Assembly (NCBI GenBank): GCA_027364825.1
Contig: DAHXOM010000172.1
Coordinates: 1-5,289, forward strand
Direction of reading: 5' to 3'
From: a bacterium
GTDB taxonomy: Bacteria; JAMCPX01
Length of the DNA stretch: 5,289 nucleotides
Positions within the stretch are counted from its first letter, which is position 1. Each line of letters starts with the position of its first letter. Below the pieces are notes generated by a model. It had not been told where the DNA came from, did not search any database, and worked only from the letters and a program-made list of their open reading frames with translations. Below are positions 1 to 5,289 of the stretch, in pieces. The position numbers and the translations under genes are program-made.

Positions 1-2
1 AT

Positions 3-31
3 TTGTATTAAAATTTATCTTGTTTTATGCT
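3..31 (+). promoter_or_regulatory. Weak sigma-70-like promoter candidate upstream of nadK
   Basis: TTGTAT (3-8) and TATGCT (26-31) are separated by exactly 17 bases in an AT-rich stretch 31 bases before the nadK start. The -10 matches the TATAAT consensus at four of six positions, but the -35 matches TTGACA only in its TTG. The AT-rich leader contrasts with the more GC-balanced coding sequence, which fits a promoter region for the nadK-recN-acetyltransferase operon. Any AT-rich leader gives such matches often, so this is only a candidate. What lies further upstream is outside the window. Confidence 0.25.
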
Positions 32-61
32 ATCAAAAAATGCAATAAGTAGGAAGCAATT

Positions 62-916
62 ATGAAGATAGCGCTTGTTGTAAAAAGCAAGAAGTCGGCA
101 GAGACATACAAGGACATACGGAATTACGTCGCCTCTCTCGAAAACAGGGGTATTCAGGTTGTTATGGAAGAGAGCATGGCCGATGCCGTGGCTCCGCACA
201 TTGCCCGTTTTAAGGATCGCGTGCCGGACAATGTCGACGTCGTCGTGGTGTTCGGGGGCGACGGAACGTTCTTGTGGGCGATACGGTTGATAGTAGAGCG
301 TCACATCCCCATTATCGGCGTAAACATCGGCGGCCTCGGCTTTCTCACGGAGATCACCATGGACGAGCTTTACCGTGTTACGGATCTTGTCATAGAAGGC
401 AAGGCTGTTTATGAAAGAAGGATGCGCCTGAATACACAGGTCTTTAACGACGGCAAGGTACTGATTTCTTATGACGCACTCAATGATGCCGTTATAACAA
501 AAGGTACCATAGCAAGGATGATATCGCTGAAGACGAGCGTCGACAACAAATACCTCACCACGTACAAGGCCGACGGGCTTATCATATCGACATCCACCGG
601 CTCCACAGCGTACTCCATGGCAGCAGGAGGTCCCATCGTTTATCCGACGACGGACACCATCATCCTGACGCCGATATCCCCGCATACGCTGACCAACAGG
701 CCCATTGTCCTGTCATCGGACGCGGTGGTCGAGATAGAACTCGAGACAGAAGAAAAGGACATTGTCATAACTCTCGACGGACAGGTATCCAGCCCCATAA
801 ACAAAACGAACAAGATTAAAATATCGAAGTCGTCGAATTACACGACGGTCATAAAGTCCCCCTTCCGGAATTATTTCGAGATCCTCAGGGAAAAACTCAA
901 ATGGGGCGAGCGATAG
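62..916 (+). CDS. nadK: NAD kinase (ATP/polyphosphate-dependent)
   Basis: This cytoplasmic enzyme phosphorylates NAD+ on the 2'-hydroxyl of the adenosine ribose to make NADP+, the only de novo route to NADP(H). The 284-residue protein has the usual family length and all diagnostic motifs: the catalytic GGDGT at residues 65-69, the NIGGLGFLTE strand-loop at 88-97, the NAD-contacting N141-D142 pair in ALNDAV, the long glycine-rich DGLIISTSTGSTAYS block from 171, ISPHTLTNRP around 205-214 and LDGQ at 238-241. The start is the first ATG after the AT-rich leader and has AGGAAG at 51-56 as a reasonable ribosome binding site. The stop TAG is followed directly by the recN ATG, so the two are surely co-transcribed. 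No frameshift or missing catalytic residue is visible. nadK beside recN is a known arrangement in many bacteria. Confidence 0.97.
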   Translation: MKIALVVKSKKSAETYKDIRNYVASLENRGIQVVMEESMADAVAPHIARFKDRVPDNVDVVVVFGGDGTFLWAIRLIVERHIPIIGVNIGGLGFLTEITMDELYRVTDLVIEGKAVYERRMRLNTQVFNDGKVLISYDALNDAVITKGTIARMISLKTSVDNKYLTTYKADGLIISTSTGSTAYSMAAGGPIVYPTTDTIILTPISPHTLTNRPIVLSSDAVVEIELETEEKDIVITLDGQVSSPINKTNKIKISKSSNYTTVIKSPFRNYFEILREKLKWGER

Positions 917-2617
917 ATGTTGAAATCCTTAAGGCTTAAGGATTTTGCGATCTTTAAAGACATTACCGTACAGTTTTCAGAGCACCTGTGCATCATAAGC
1001 GGCGAGACAGGCGCAGGGAAATCCATCATGGTTGACGGCATGCTGGTACTGCTCGGTGCACGCACGGACGCGGGTGTTGTGAGAGAAGGCGCACCAGAGG
1101 CTGTTGTAGAGGGACTTTTCGAGACAAAGGAGAAAAGCCCTGCCGGGGTGTTCCTCCGGGAACACGGCTTTGAGTTTCAGGAGGAGCTTGCGGTTAAGCG
1201 CATCATAAATGCGCAGGGGAAAAGCAGGGTCTACATAAACGGATCTCCCTCGACGCTCTCGATGTTATCGGATCTGACAAAACTGCTGGTCGATATACAC
1301 GGACAGCACGAACACCAGAGCCTGCTGGACGAAGAAAACCATATAAAACTGCTCGATGCTTATGCAGGTACCGAAAAATCCGCAGAGCAGGTGAAGACGG
1401 CCTATGCCGGGTTACTGAAAACCACAGACCAATACAACAGACTGCAATCGAACAGTGAAAACTTAAAAAAGGAAAAGGAGCTGTTCAAATTCCAGCTGTC
1501 AGAGATCAGGGCTGCCGGTGTAAGGCCGGAAGAAGAGAACGGTCTTGAAAAGGAATACAATATCCTGTCAAATGCACAGCGTATGCTCTCGGAGCTCAAC
1601 ATGGTATACGAGACGATCTCCGGTGATGAGAACGGCGTGATTGCAAACATACACCGATCGTTAAAGCTTATTTCCGGACTGCAGGATATAGACCCGTACC
1701 TCAAGGGGTATACCGGGAGGCTTGAAGCTGTATCGGTCGAACTCAAAGACATCTCATCGGATCTCAGCTCCTATGTTTCCAAAATAGACATGGATCCGCA
1801 AAAGCTCGAGCAGACAGAACAGCGTATCGAGCTTATTGAAAAAATGAAAAAGAAGTACGGTAAAACGATAAAAGATGTCATTGAATATGCAGCGGCCATT
1901 GAAAAACAAATCGGTAAATTAAACAACACGGATGAAGAGATCGCAGCATTACAGAAAAAAAAGCTTCAGCTCGAGAAAGAGCTTTATAAGGGTGCGGAAG
2001 AGCTCTCAAGCGCGAGGAAGCATGCTGCAGCCGGGCTTGGCAAAACGGTCGTTCAGGAGCTTAAAACACTGGGTATGAAGGATGCGGTGTTTGAAGTCAG
2101 GGTAGAGCCCCCCGGAAAAAAAGACACCATAACAATACAGGGGAAAGACATAAGTTCCGACGGTCTGGACAGCGTAAGGTTTTATTTCTCCGCCAATTTG
2201 GGATTTCCCGCGAAGCCATTGACGGATATTATATCGGGCGGCGAGCTTTCAAGGACCATGCTTGCCATTAAAAGGACTTTGGTCAAGGCATCACCCGTTC
2301 CCGTGCTTGTATTCGACGAGATAGATGCGGGCATAGGCGGGACTACAGCGGAGATCGTGGGCAGGAAATTAAAAGAGCTGTCCGGTTACCACCAGGTCAT
2401 CTGTATTACGCACCTCCCTCAAATAGCGGGATTCGGTGATTATCATATAAGTGTATCAAAGCATACATCATCCGGTAAAACGGATGTTTCCGTGCAGGTG
2501 CTTGACGAAAAAGGCAGAACAGAGGAGATCGCACGGATGCTGTCCGGCGAGACGGTATCCGAGCTTGCACGGAAGCAGGCAAAAGAATTTTTAAAATATG
2601 CAAAGGAGAGAACGTGA
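917..2617 (+). CDS. recN: DNA repair protein RecN (SMC-like ATPase)
   Basis: RecN is a cohesin/SMC-related ATPase recruited to DNA double-strand breaks, where it holds DNA ends or sister chromosomes together for RecA-dependent repair. The 566-residue protein is full length. The N-terminal half-domain has MLKSLRLKDFAIF (typical RecN start), Walker A GETGAGKS at 29-36 and the RecN-specific Q-loop region DIHGQHEHQSLL at 126-137. The middle (about 155-375) is rich in Lys, Glu and Leu and should form the coiled-coil arm. The C-terminal half-domain has SANLGFPAKPL at 425-435, the ABC signature SGGELSR at 440-446, Walker B VLVFDEIDAGIGG at 463-475 and the switch histidine in THLPQIA (498-504). It starts on the base after the nadK stop, with only a weak purine-rich GGGGCGAG (903-910) upstream, so translational coupling to nadK is likely. 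No LexA box was recognised in the short leader upstream of nadK. Confidence 0.97.
   Translation: MLKSLRLKDFAIFKDITVQFSEHLCIISGETGAGKSIMVDGMLVLLGARTDAGVVREGAPEAVVEGLFETKEKSPAGVFLREHGFEFQEELAVKRIINAQGKSRVYINGSPSTLSMLSDLTKLLVDIHGQHEHQSLLDEENHIKLLDAYAGTEKSAEQVKTAYAGLLKTTDQYNRLQSNSENLKKEKELFKFQLSEIRAAGVRPEEENGLEKEYNILSNAQRMLSELNMVYETISGDENGVIANIHRSLKLISGLQDIDPYLKGYTGRLEAVSVELKDISSDLSSYVSKIDMDPQKLEQTEQRIELIEKMKKKYGKTIKDVIEYAAAIEKQIGKLNNTDEEIAALQKKKLQLEKELYKGAEELSSARKHAAAGLGKTVVQELKTLGMKDAVFEVRVEPPGKKDTITIQGKDISSDGLDSVRFYFSANLGFPAKPLTDIISGGELSRTMLAIKRTLVKASPVPVLVFDEIDAGIGGTTAEIVGRKLKELSGYHQVICITHLPQIAGFGDYHISVSKHTSSGKTDVSVQVLDEKGRTEEIARMLSGETVSELARKQAKEFLKYAKERT
2603..2608 (+). promoter_or_regulatory. 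Ribosome binding site that fixes a GTG start
   Basis: AAGGAG lies inside the last codons of recN, five bases before GTG at 2614. It supports the GTG as the true start of the acetyltransferase rather than the internal ATG codons at 2632, 2650 or 2689. The GTG shares bases with the recN stop (GTGA), a classic coupling arrangement. Confidence 0.7.
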
Positions 2618-3093
2618 TACGAAAGGCGAGGATGGGTGATGTAAAGGAGATGCAGAAACTCATTGAGGTTTATGCAAAAAAAGGGGAGATGCTCCCGCGC
2701 TCCCTGCTTGAAATATACGAGAATATCCGCGACTATATTGTCTCTATGTCCGACAGCGGTGAGATCATCGGCGTGTGTGCCATGCACATCTTCTGGGACG
2801 GGCTTGCAGAGGTGCGCTCTCTCGCGGTGAAGCAGGACCATACGCACAAAGGCATCGGCACCCTGATGGTACAGTCGTGCATAGAAGAGGCAAAAGGATT
2901 TGAGATAAACCAGGTTTTTTCCCTTACCTATAAGCCCGGGTTCTTTGAAAAGCTCGGGTTCAGGATCGTCGACAAATCGCTCCTCCCGCAGAAGATATGG
3001 AGCGATTGCCTGAAATGCCCGCAGTTCCCGGACTGCAATGAAATTGCGCTGATCCTTGAATTGAACGAGAAAACTGAGCTAAACGTGCAATAG
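2614..3093 (+). CDS. GNAT N-acetyltransferase, short ArgA/N-acetylglutamate synthase type
   Basis: This single-domain GNAT acetyltransferase of 159 residues probably transfers acetyl from acetyl-CoA to L-glutamate, making N-acetylglutamate, the first intermediate of arginine synthesis. It starts with the usual IRKARMGDVKEMQKLI helix (residues 2-17). The acetyl-CoA site follows as VRSLAVKQDHTHKGIGTLMV (67-86), with the pyrophosphate loop around K79-G80-I81-G82. Next is SLTYKPGFFEKLGF (103-116), the GNAT motif B region, then KIWSDCLKCPQFPDCNEIAL. The last stretch, with cysteines 132, 135 and 141, is what I associate with short stand-alone NAGS proteins (Mycobacterium tuberculosis Rv2747 type and deltaproteobacterial relatives), which lack the kinase-like domain of classical ArgA. 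The GTG start overlaps the recN stop by four bases. The GNAT assignment is firm; glutamate as substrate is inferred by family resemblance. Confidence 0.85.
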   Translation: MIRKARMGDVKEMQKLIEVYAKKGEMLPRSLLEIYENIRDYIVSMSDSGEIIGVCAMHIFWDGLAEVRSLAVKQDHTHKGIGTLMVQSCIEEAKGFEINQVFSLTYKPGFFEKLGFRIVDKSLLPQKIWSDCLKCPQFPDCNEIALILELNEKTELNVQ

Positions 3094-3098
3094 GGCAG

Positions 3099-3113
3099 TC
3101 AGCCATAGGCTGA
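3099..3113 (+). other. Small hairpin after the acetyltransferase stop
   Basis: TCAGCC and GGCTGA form a perfect six-pair stem around the three-base loop ATA, six bases after the stop codon at 3091-3093. It partly overlaps the palindrome CTGATCAG at 3110-3117. No run of T follows, so it does not qualify as a normal rho-independent terminator. It could slow exonucleases or mark the 3' end of the first operon's transcript. Confidence 0.35.
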
Positions 3114-3168
3114 TCAGTCCTGTGGCTTATTTGTCCATTCTCTCCTGGCAAAGATTAATTCTATATAT

Positions 3169-3347
3169 GAGAGGGAAGAGTTGTTCGTCTCTGCTCGTGA
3201 AACAACGCTCTTTTGAGAACCGGATTTATAGCAAATGGATACCTTATCTCTCATGCGGATAAGAAGCTGTCCACGCAGATTACTATGAAAGAATACCAAG
3301 CAGTTCGTTGGTGTTCCCCTTCGCATCGTCTCAAACTCTTCCCTCTC
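3169..3347. repeat. 179-bp segment bounded by a perfect 14-bp inverted repeat (MITE-like candidate)
   Basis: GAGAGGGAAGAGTT at 3169-3182 is exactly matched in reverse complement by AACTCTTCCCTCTC at 3334-3347. The segment is flanked by TAT on both sides (3166-3168 and 3348-3350), which could be a three-base target duplication. It contains a second, smaller inverted repeat at 3243-3263 and no transposase gene. The layout is that of a miniature non-autonomous element, but one copy cannot prove mobility. The alternative is a long-range RNA stem upstream of the next gene. The purine-rich arm makes a chance match somewhat easier, yet 14 of 14 within a few hundred bases is still unexpected. Confidence 0.4.
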
Positions 3348-3363
3348 TATCGGCTCTGCCGGT

Positions 3364-4782
3364 ATGATCTCCCTCATACACATTGAAGCCACACGTGCAT
3401 ACTATATGTATATGCAGTTAGCAACGGACAAATCTCCAAAACTTACCGTGCCATACAGGTACCTTTTTACGGGTATGGTGATACTTATTGTGTTGTCCCT
3501 GGGAATAATCGTAAAGGCCGGGGCATTTACCCTCCATTACTACAGCTCTCCGGTCCTTTTGCCCCTGACACACCTGTTAACGCTTGGCTGGATAACCATG
3601 ACTATCATGGGTGCAATGTTCCAGCTCGTGCCGGTTATAACGGAGAGGAATCTGTTCAATGAGACCATTGCCAGGGTGGTTTATTATATCTACCTGGCGG
3701 GTGTTGCCTGGCTCGTCTATGCATTTGCAACCAATACACCTGCTGAGCCGGGCGCAGGCATTATCAGCATTGCCGTCATCCTGTTCCTGCTCGATGCTGC
3801 ACTGACGATACACCCTGTCCGGGGACGGAATGATCCGGCAGCCGGGAACGGACTCAAATCAACGCCGGTTTCAAGCGGCAACAACAGTCCATCGGGACCG
3901 CAGTCCATCCCGAACAGGGTAAATGGTTTGAAGAAGCCCGACCTTGCGGTCTCGTATGTTGGGGTTGCACTGTTCTTTTTGTTCTTTACGATCCTGTCCG
4001 GTTCTTTTGCAGCATTCGGATTGCACCATGAAATCGCATATAATCCTTTGACCCTGTTATTCCTGCACATAGCCGTTGCAGGGATTGGATGGGTCAGCTT
4101 TATTGTTATCGGATTTTCGTTCAGGCTTGTCCCCATGTTTGTCCTGTCCCACGGGTATGATGAATCATTCGGCTGGACGTCCCTGGTAATGCTTGTGTCA
4201 GGCCTGGTCTTCCTTATCCTGTATTTTTTATTACACCTGTTCGTTCCGCAGATCAGCGGTATACACTGGATCGCGCTTGCGGGCGGCATTATCATGCTCA
4301 TCGGCATCGTCAGTTATTTACTCCAGATGCGGGTTATTTATAAACAAAGAACGCGCAGGAAGATAGAGCCTGCCCTGTGGTTTTCGATCTGTGCTATGGG
4401 TTATCTCCTTATTGCAGGGATAACCGGTGTATGGATGCTCGCGTTTTCGCATTCGTTCCGCATGGAGATCGTGTATGTTGTTACGGGGCTGTTCGGCTTT
4501 GCAGGCATGTATATCATCGGCATGATGCATAAGATCGTACCTTTCCTGCAGTGGTATAACAAGTACAGTTCAAAGATAGGACTTGAGAAGGTGCCCATGA
4601 CGAAGGACATGATAAGCGAGAAACTTACCTGGGTTCAGCTTTTTGTGTTCAATGCAGGCATCATCATAATCGTGGCAGGGGTCATGGCGAATGCACCGGC
4701 CATTATTGTTGTTTCCGGCATAGTATTTTTAACAGGTTCAATTCTGTTTTTATGGAATATAGCAAATGTGTTGAGAAAGTAA
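3364..4782 (+). CDS. 12-helix haem-copper oxidase subunit I-like / NnrS-like membrane protein
   Basis: This integral inner-membrane protein of up to 472 residues has about twelve hydrophobic segments (near 34-54, 63-91, 103-122, 130-149, 196-218, 227-258, 270-293, 300-322, 337-360, 368-396, 422-442 and 445-468). LTHLLTLGWITMTIMGAMFQLVP (H70), LFLHIAVAGIGWVSFIVIGFSFRLVPMF (H235) and IIGMMHKIVPFLQW (H389) resemble the helix-2, helix-6 and late-helix motifs of the subunit I-like/NnrS superfamily. A true oxidase's HH pair in helix 7 and HxH in helix 10 are absent, so catalysis as a terminal oxidase is doubtful; a haem- or NO-related role is inferred. Residues 151-194 form a polar Gly/Asn/Ser/Pro-rich loop. 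None of the ATGs at 3364, 3406 and 3412 has a Shine-Dalgarno site. I give the longest frame, but 3412 (MQLATDKSPKLTVPYRY) may be the real start. The DUF59 gene follows after nine bases. Confidence 0.8.
   Translation: MISLIHIEATRAYYMYMQLATDKSPKLTVPYRYLFTGMVILIVLSLGIIVKAGAFTLHYYSSPVLLPLTHLLTLGWITMTIMGAMFQLVPVITERNLFNETIARVVYYIYLAGVAWLVYAFATNTPAEPGAGIISIAVILFLLDAALTIHPVRGRNDPAAGNGLKSTPVSSGNNSPSGPQSIPNRVNGLKKPDLAVSYVGVALFFLFFTILSGSFAAFGLHHEIAYNPLTLLFLHIAVAGIGWVSFIVIGFSFRLVPMFVLSHGYDESFGWTSLVMLVSGLVFLILYFLLHLFVPQISGIHWIALAGGIIMLIGIVSYLLQMRVIYKQRTRRKIEPALWFSICAMGYLLIAGITGVWMLAFSHSFRMEIVYVVTGLFGFAGMYIIGMMHKIVPFLQWYNKYSSKIGLEKVPMTKDMISEKLTWVQLFVFNAGIIIIVAGVMANAPAIIVVSGIVFLTGSILFLWNIANVLRK
3396..3416. 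promoter_or_regulatory. Dyad overlapping the alternative start codons
   Basis: TGCATA (3396-3401) and TATGCA (3411-3416) form a perfect six-base inverted repeat with a nine-base spacer. It encloses the ATG at 3406 and overlaps the ATG at 3412. It could be an operator half-site pair, or it could hide the start codon in a weak hairpin. Six-base dyads arise readily by chance, so confidence is low. Confidence 0.2.
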
Positions 4783-4787
4783 GGAGG
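4781..4787 (+). promoter_or_regulatory. Strong ribosome binding site for the DUF59 gene
   Basis: AAGGAGG overlaps the stop codon of the membrane protein gene (TAA, 4780-4782) and sits four bases before ATG 4792. The earlier ATG at 4788 abuts the site and is in another frame, so 4792 is the start. This is the best Shine-Dalgarno match in the window and contrasts with the lack of one in front of the preceding membrane protein gene. Confidence 0.8.
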
Positions 4788-4791
4788 ATGT

Positions 4792-5091
4792 ATGGTTACA
4801 CAACAGGATGTACTCAAGGCACTCGAGGCAGTGATAGACCCAGAGCTCGGTCTCAATATTGTTGAGCTCGGGTTGATATACGGCGTTCAGGTTGAAAGCG
4901 GTGAGGTTTCCGTGAAGATGACGCTGTCGGCACGGGGTTGTCCTTTACACACGAGTATAACAAACGGTGTTGAGAACGTTATTAAAAGGATGGACGGCGT
5001 CAACGGGGTAAAGGTAGAGGTTGTCTGGGACCCGCCGTGGACGCCCGACAGGATAGCACCGGAAACCAAAAAGCGCATGGGGTTCAGATGA
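4792..5091 (+). CDS. MIP18/DUF59 family metal-sulfur cluster assembly factor (SufT/PaaD-like)
   Basis: This small cytoplasmic protein of 99 residues has the full length of a single MIP18 (DUF59) domain. The family (SufT, PaaD, the N-terminus of some Mrp/ApbC proteins) helps mature iron-sulfur proteins. The diagnostic blocks are all present: VLKALEAVIDPELGLNIVELGLIYGV (residues 7-32), VKMTLSARGCPLHTSI (41-56) with the conserved cysteine C50, and VVWDPPWTPDRI (77-88). The start has a strong AAGGAGG. The gene lies nine bases after the membrane protein gene and overlaps the next gene by ATGA, so the three are probably one transcript. The client protein is unknown; the neighbours are plausible candidates only by context. 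I see no paa genes, so a phenylacetate role is unsupported. Confidence 0.92.
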   Translation: MVTQQDVLKALEAVIDPELGLNIVELGLIYGVQVESGEVSVKMTLSARGCPLHTSITNGVENVIKRMDGVNGVKVEVVWDPPWTPDRIAPETKKRMGFR

Positions 5092-5289
5092 AGATCACAC
5101 CGCAGACAAAGATCGTAGAGATGATCAAGGCGCATCCTGAGCTTGTTACCGTGCTTGCATCGTACAACAGCCATTTTGAGCTTTTAAGAAACCCGATCAT
5201 GCGAAAGACGTTTGCACGGTTCGCAACCGTCAGTCATGCCGCGAAGGTTGCCGGCGTCAATCTCGCCGACCTTATCAAGCTGATGAATA
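5088..5289 (+). CDS. DUF1858-domain protein, N-terminal part (runs off the window)
   Basis: The frame opens at ATG 5088, overlapping the DUF59 stop as ATGA, and stays open for 67 codons to the window edge. The visible part, with ITPQTKIVEMIKAHPELVTVLASYNSHFELLRNPIM from residue 3 and then TFARFATVSHAAKVAGVNLADLIKLMN, matches the pattern of DUF1858 domains: a helix ending in HPELVxVLA, an FxxLRNPxxRKT turn, and AAxxAGVxLxxLI. This form, without the cysteines of the CxxC type, is the one I recall in front of DUF2249 or DUF438 domains in proteins linked to NO or redox stress; this is memory of the family, not shown here. Only a weak GGGG lies upstream, so translation probably depends on coupling to the preceding gene. 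Total length and any C-terminal domain cannot be seen. Confidence 0.8.
   Translation, partial: MKITPQTKIVEMIKAHPELVTVLASYNSHFELLRNPIMRKTFARFATVSHAAKVAGVNLADLIKLMN

Larger units (their letters stand above)
3094..3363. other. Intergenic gap without a convincing gene
   Basis: The gap runs to 3411 if the next gene starts at its third ATG. An open frame on the - strand (3114-3392, GTG start) covers most of it. Its predicted 92 residues show no family motif or membrane segment, and no good ribosome site precedes it, so I do not call it. The region holds a hairpin at 3099-3113, a 14-bp perfect inverted repeat bounding 3169-3347, and a smaller inverted repeat CTTATC/GATAAG (3243-3248 and 3258-3263, nine-base loop). 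No tRNA, clear rho-independent terminator or recognised riboswitch was seen. The length and internal symmetry suggest an inserted or structured element separating two operons. Confidence 0.6.

Noticed and set aside
8..685. Long - strand open frame of 225 codons opposite nadK
   Set aside because: It lies antisense to a gene with all NAD kinase motifs, and its translation (many Cys, Arg and His) has no family signature. It is a shadow frame.
1955..1962. Run of eight A in recN as a programmed slippage site
   Set aside because: The frame continues normally to the ABC signature and Walker B at the expected positions, and no downstream stem or alternative frame suggests slippage is used.
3099..3113. 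Hairpin as a rho-independent terminator
   Set aside because: The stem is only six pairs and no T-tract follows, so it is listed as a hairpin only.
3213..3241. TTGAGA as a -35 box for the membrane protein gene
   Set aside because: It matches the -35 consensus at five of six positions, but no acceptable -10 lies 16-19 bases downstream (TGGATA matches at two of six).
3114..3392. Open frame of 92 codons on the - strand in the intergenic gap
   Set aside because: It starts with GTG, lacks a clear ribosome site, shows no recognisable motif, and its sequence includes both arms of the inverted repeat. It more likely reflects chance openness of the segment.
3717..4307. Long - strand open frame of 196 codons opposite the membrane protein
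   Set aside because: It is antisense to a clear multi-helix protein and has no recognisable domain. Shadow frame.
1..5289. CRISPR array, tRNA, phage or toxin-antitoxin genes
   Set aside because: No regularly spaced repeats, cloverleaf-like sequence, integrase or transposase motif, or small paired genes were seen on either strand.

Overview
The window looks like an ordinary chromosomal segment of an anaerobic or facultative Gram-negative bacterium. A Desulfobacterota (former Deltaproteobacteria) or Nitrospirota-like host fits best. This guess rests on gene order (nadK next to recN, then a short stand-alone N-acetylglutamate synthase-type acetyltransferase) and on the class of membrane oxidase-like protein next to a DUF59/DUF1858 pair. 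No rRNA or other phylogenetic marker is present, so the assignment is weak. All convincing genes are on the + strand.

Left block (62-3093): three tightly packed genes that read as one operon. They are NAD kinase (62-916), the SMC-like DNA repair ATPase RecN (917-2617, starting on the base after the nadK stop), and a small GNAT acetyltransferase of the short ArgA/NAGS type (2614-3093, overlapping recN by four bases). A weak promoter-like pair lies just upstream of nadK. The products serve NADP supply, double-strand break repair and probably the first step of arginine synthesis. They are linked by co-transcription rather than by a shared pathway.

Middle (3094-3363, possibly to 3411): a gap with no convincing gene. 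It contains a small hairpin just after the acetyltransferase stop and a perfect 14-bp inverted repeat (3169-3182 and 3334-3347). That repeat bounds a 179-bp segment flanked by TAT on both sides, with the layout of a small non-autonomous insertion (MITE-like) or a long-range RNA fold. This is the most unexpected non-coding structure here.

Right block (3364 to the end): a 12-helix membrane protein resembling haem-copper oxidase subunit I/NnrS, a MIP18/DUF59 (SufT/PaaD-like) iron-sulfur assembly factor (4792-5091), and the start of a DUF1858-type protein (5088 to the window edge, overlapping by ATGA). Spacing indicates an operon. The membrane protein has a histidine in the helix-2, helix-6 and a late-helix position but lacks the HH pair and the second late-helix histidine of true oxidases. 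It may therefore bind haem or metal without being a normal terminal oxidase. A role for this block in nitric oxide or redox stress and Fe-S metabolism is inferred from the families only.
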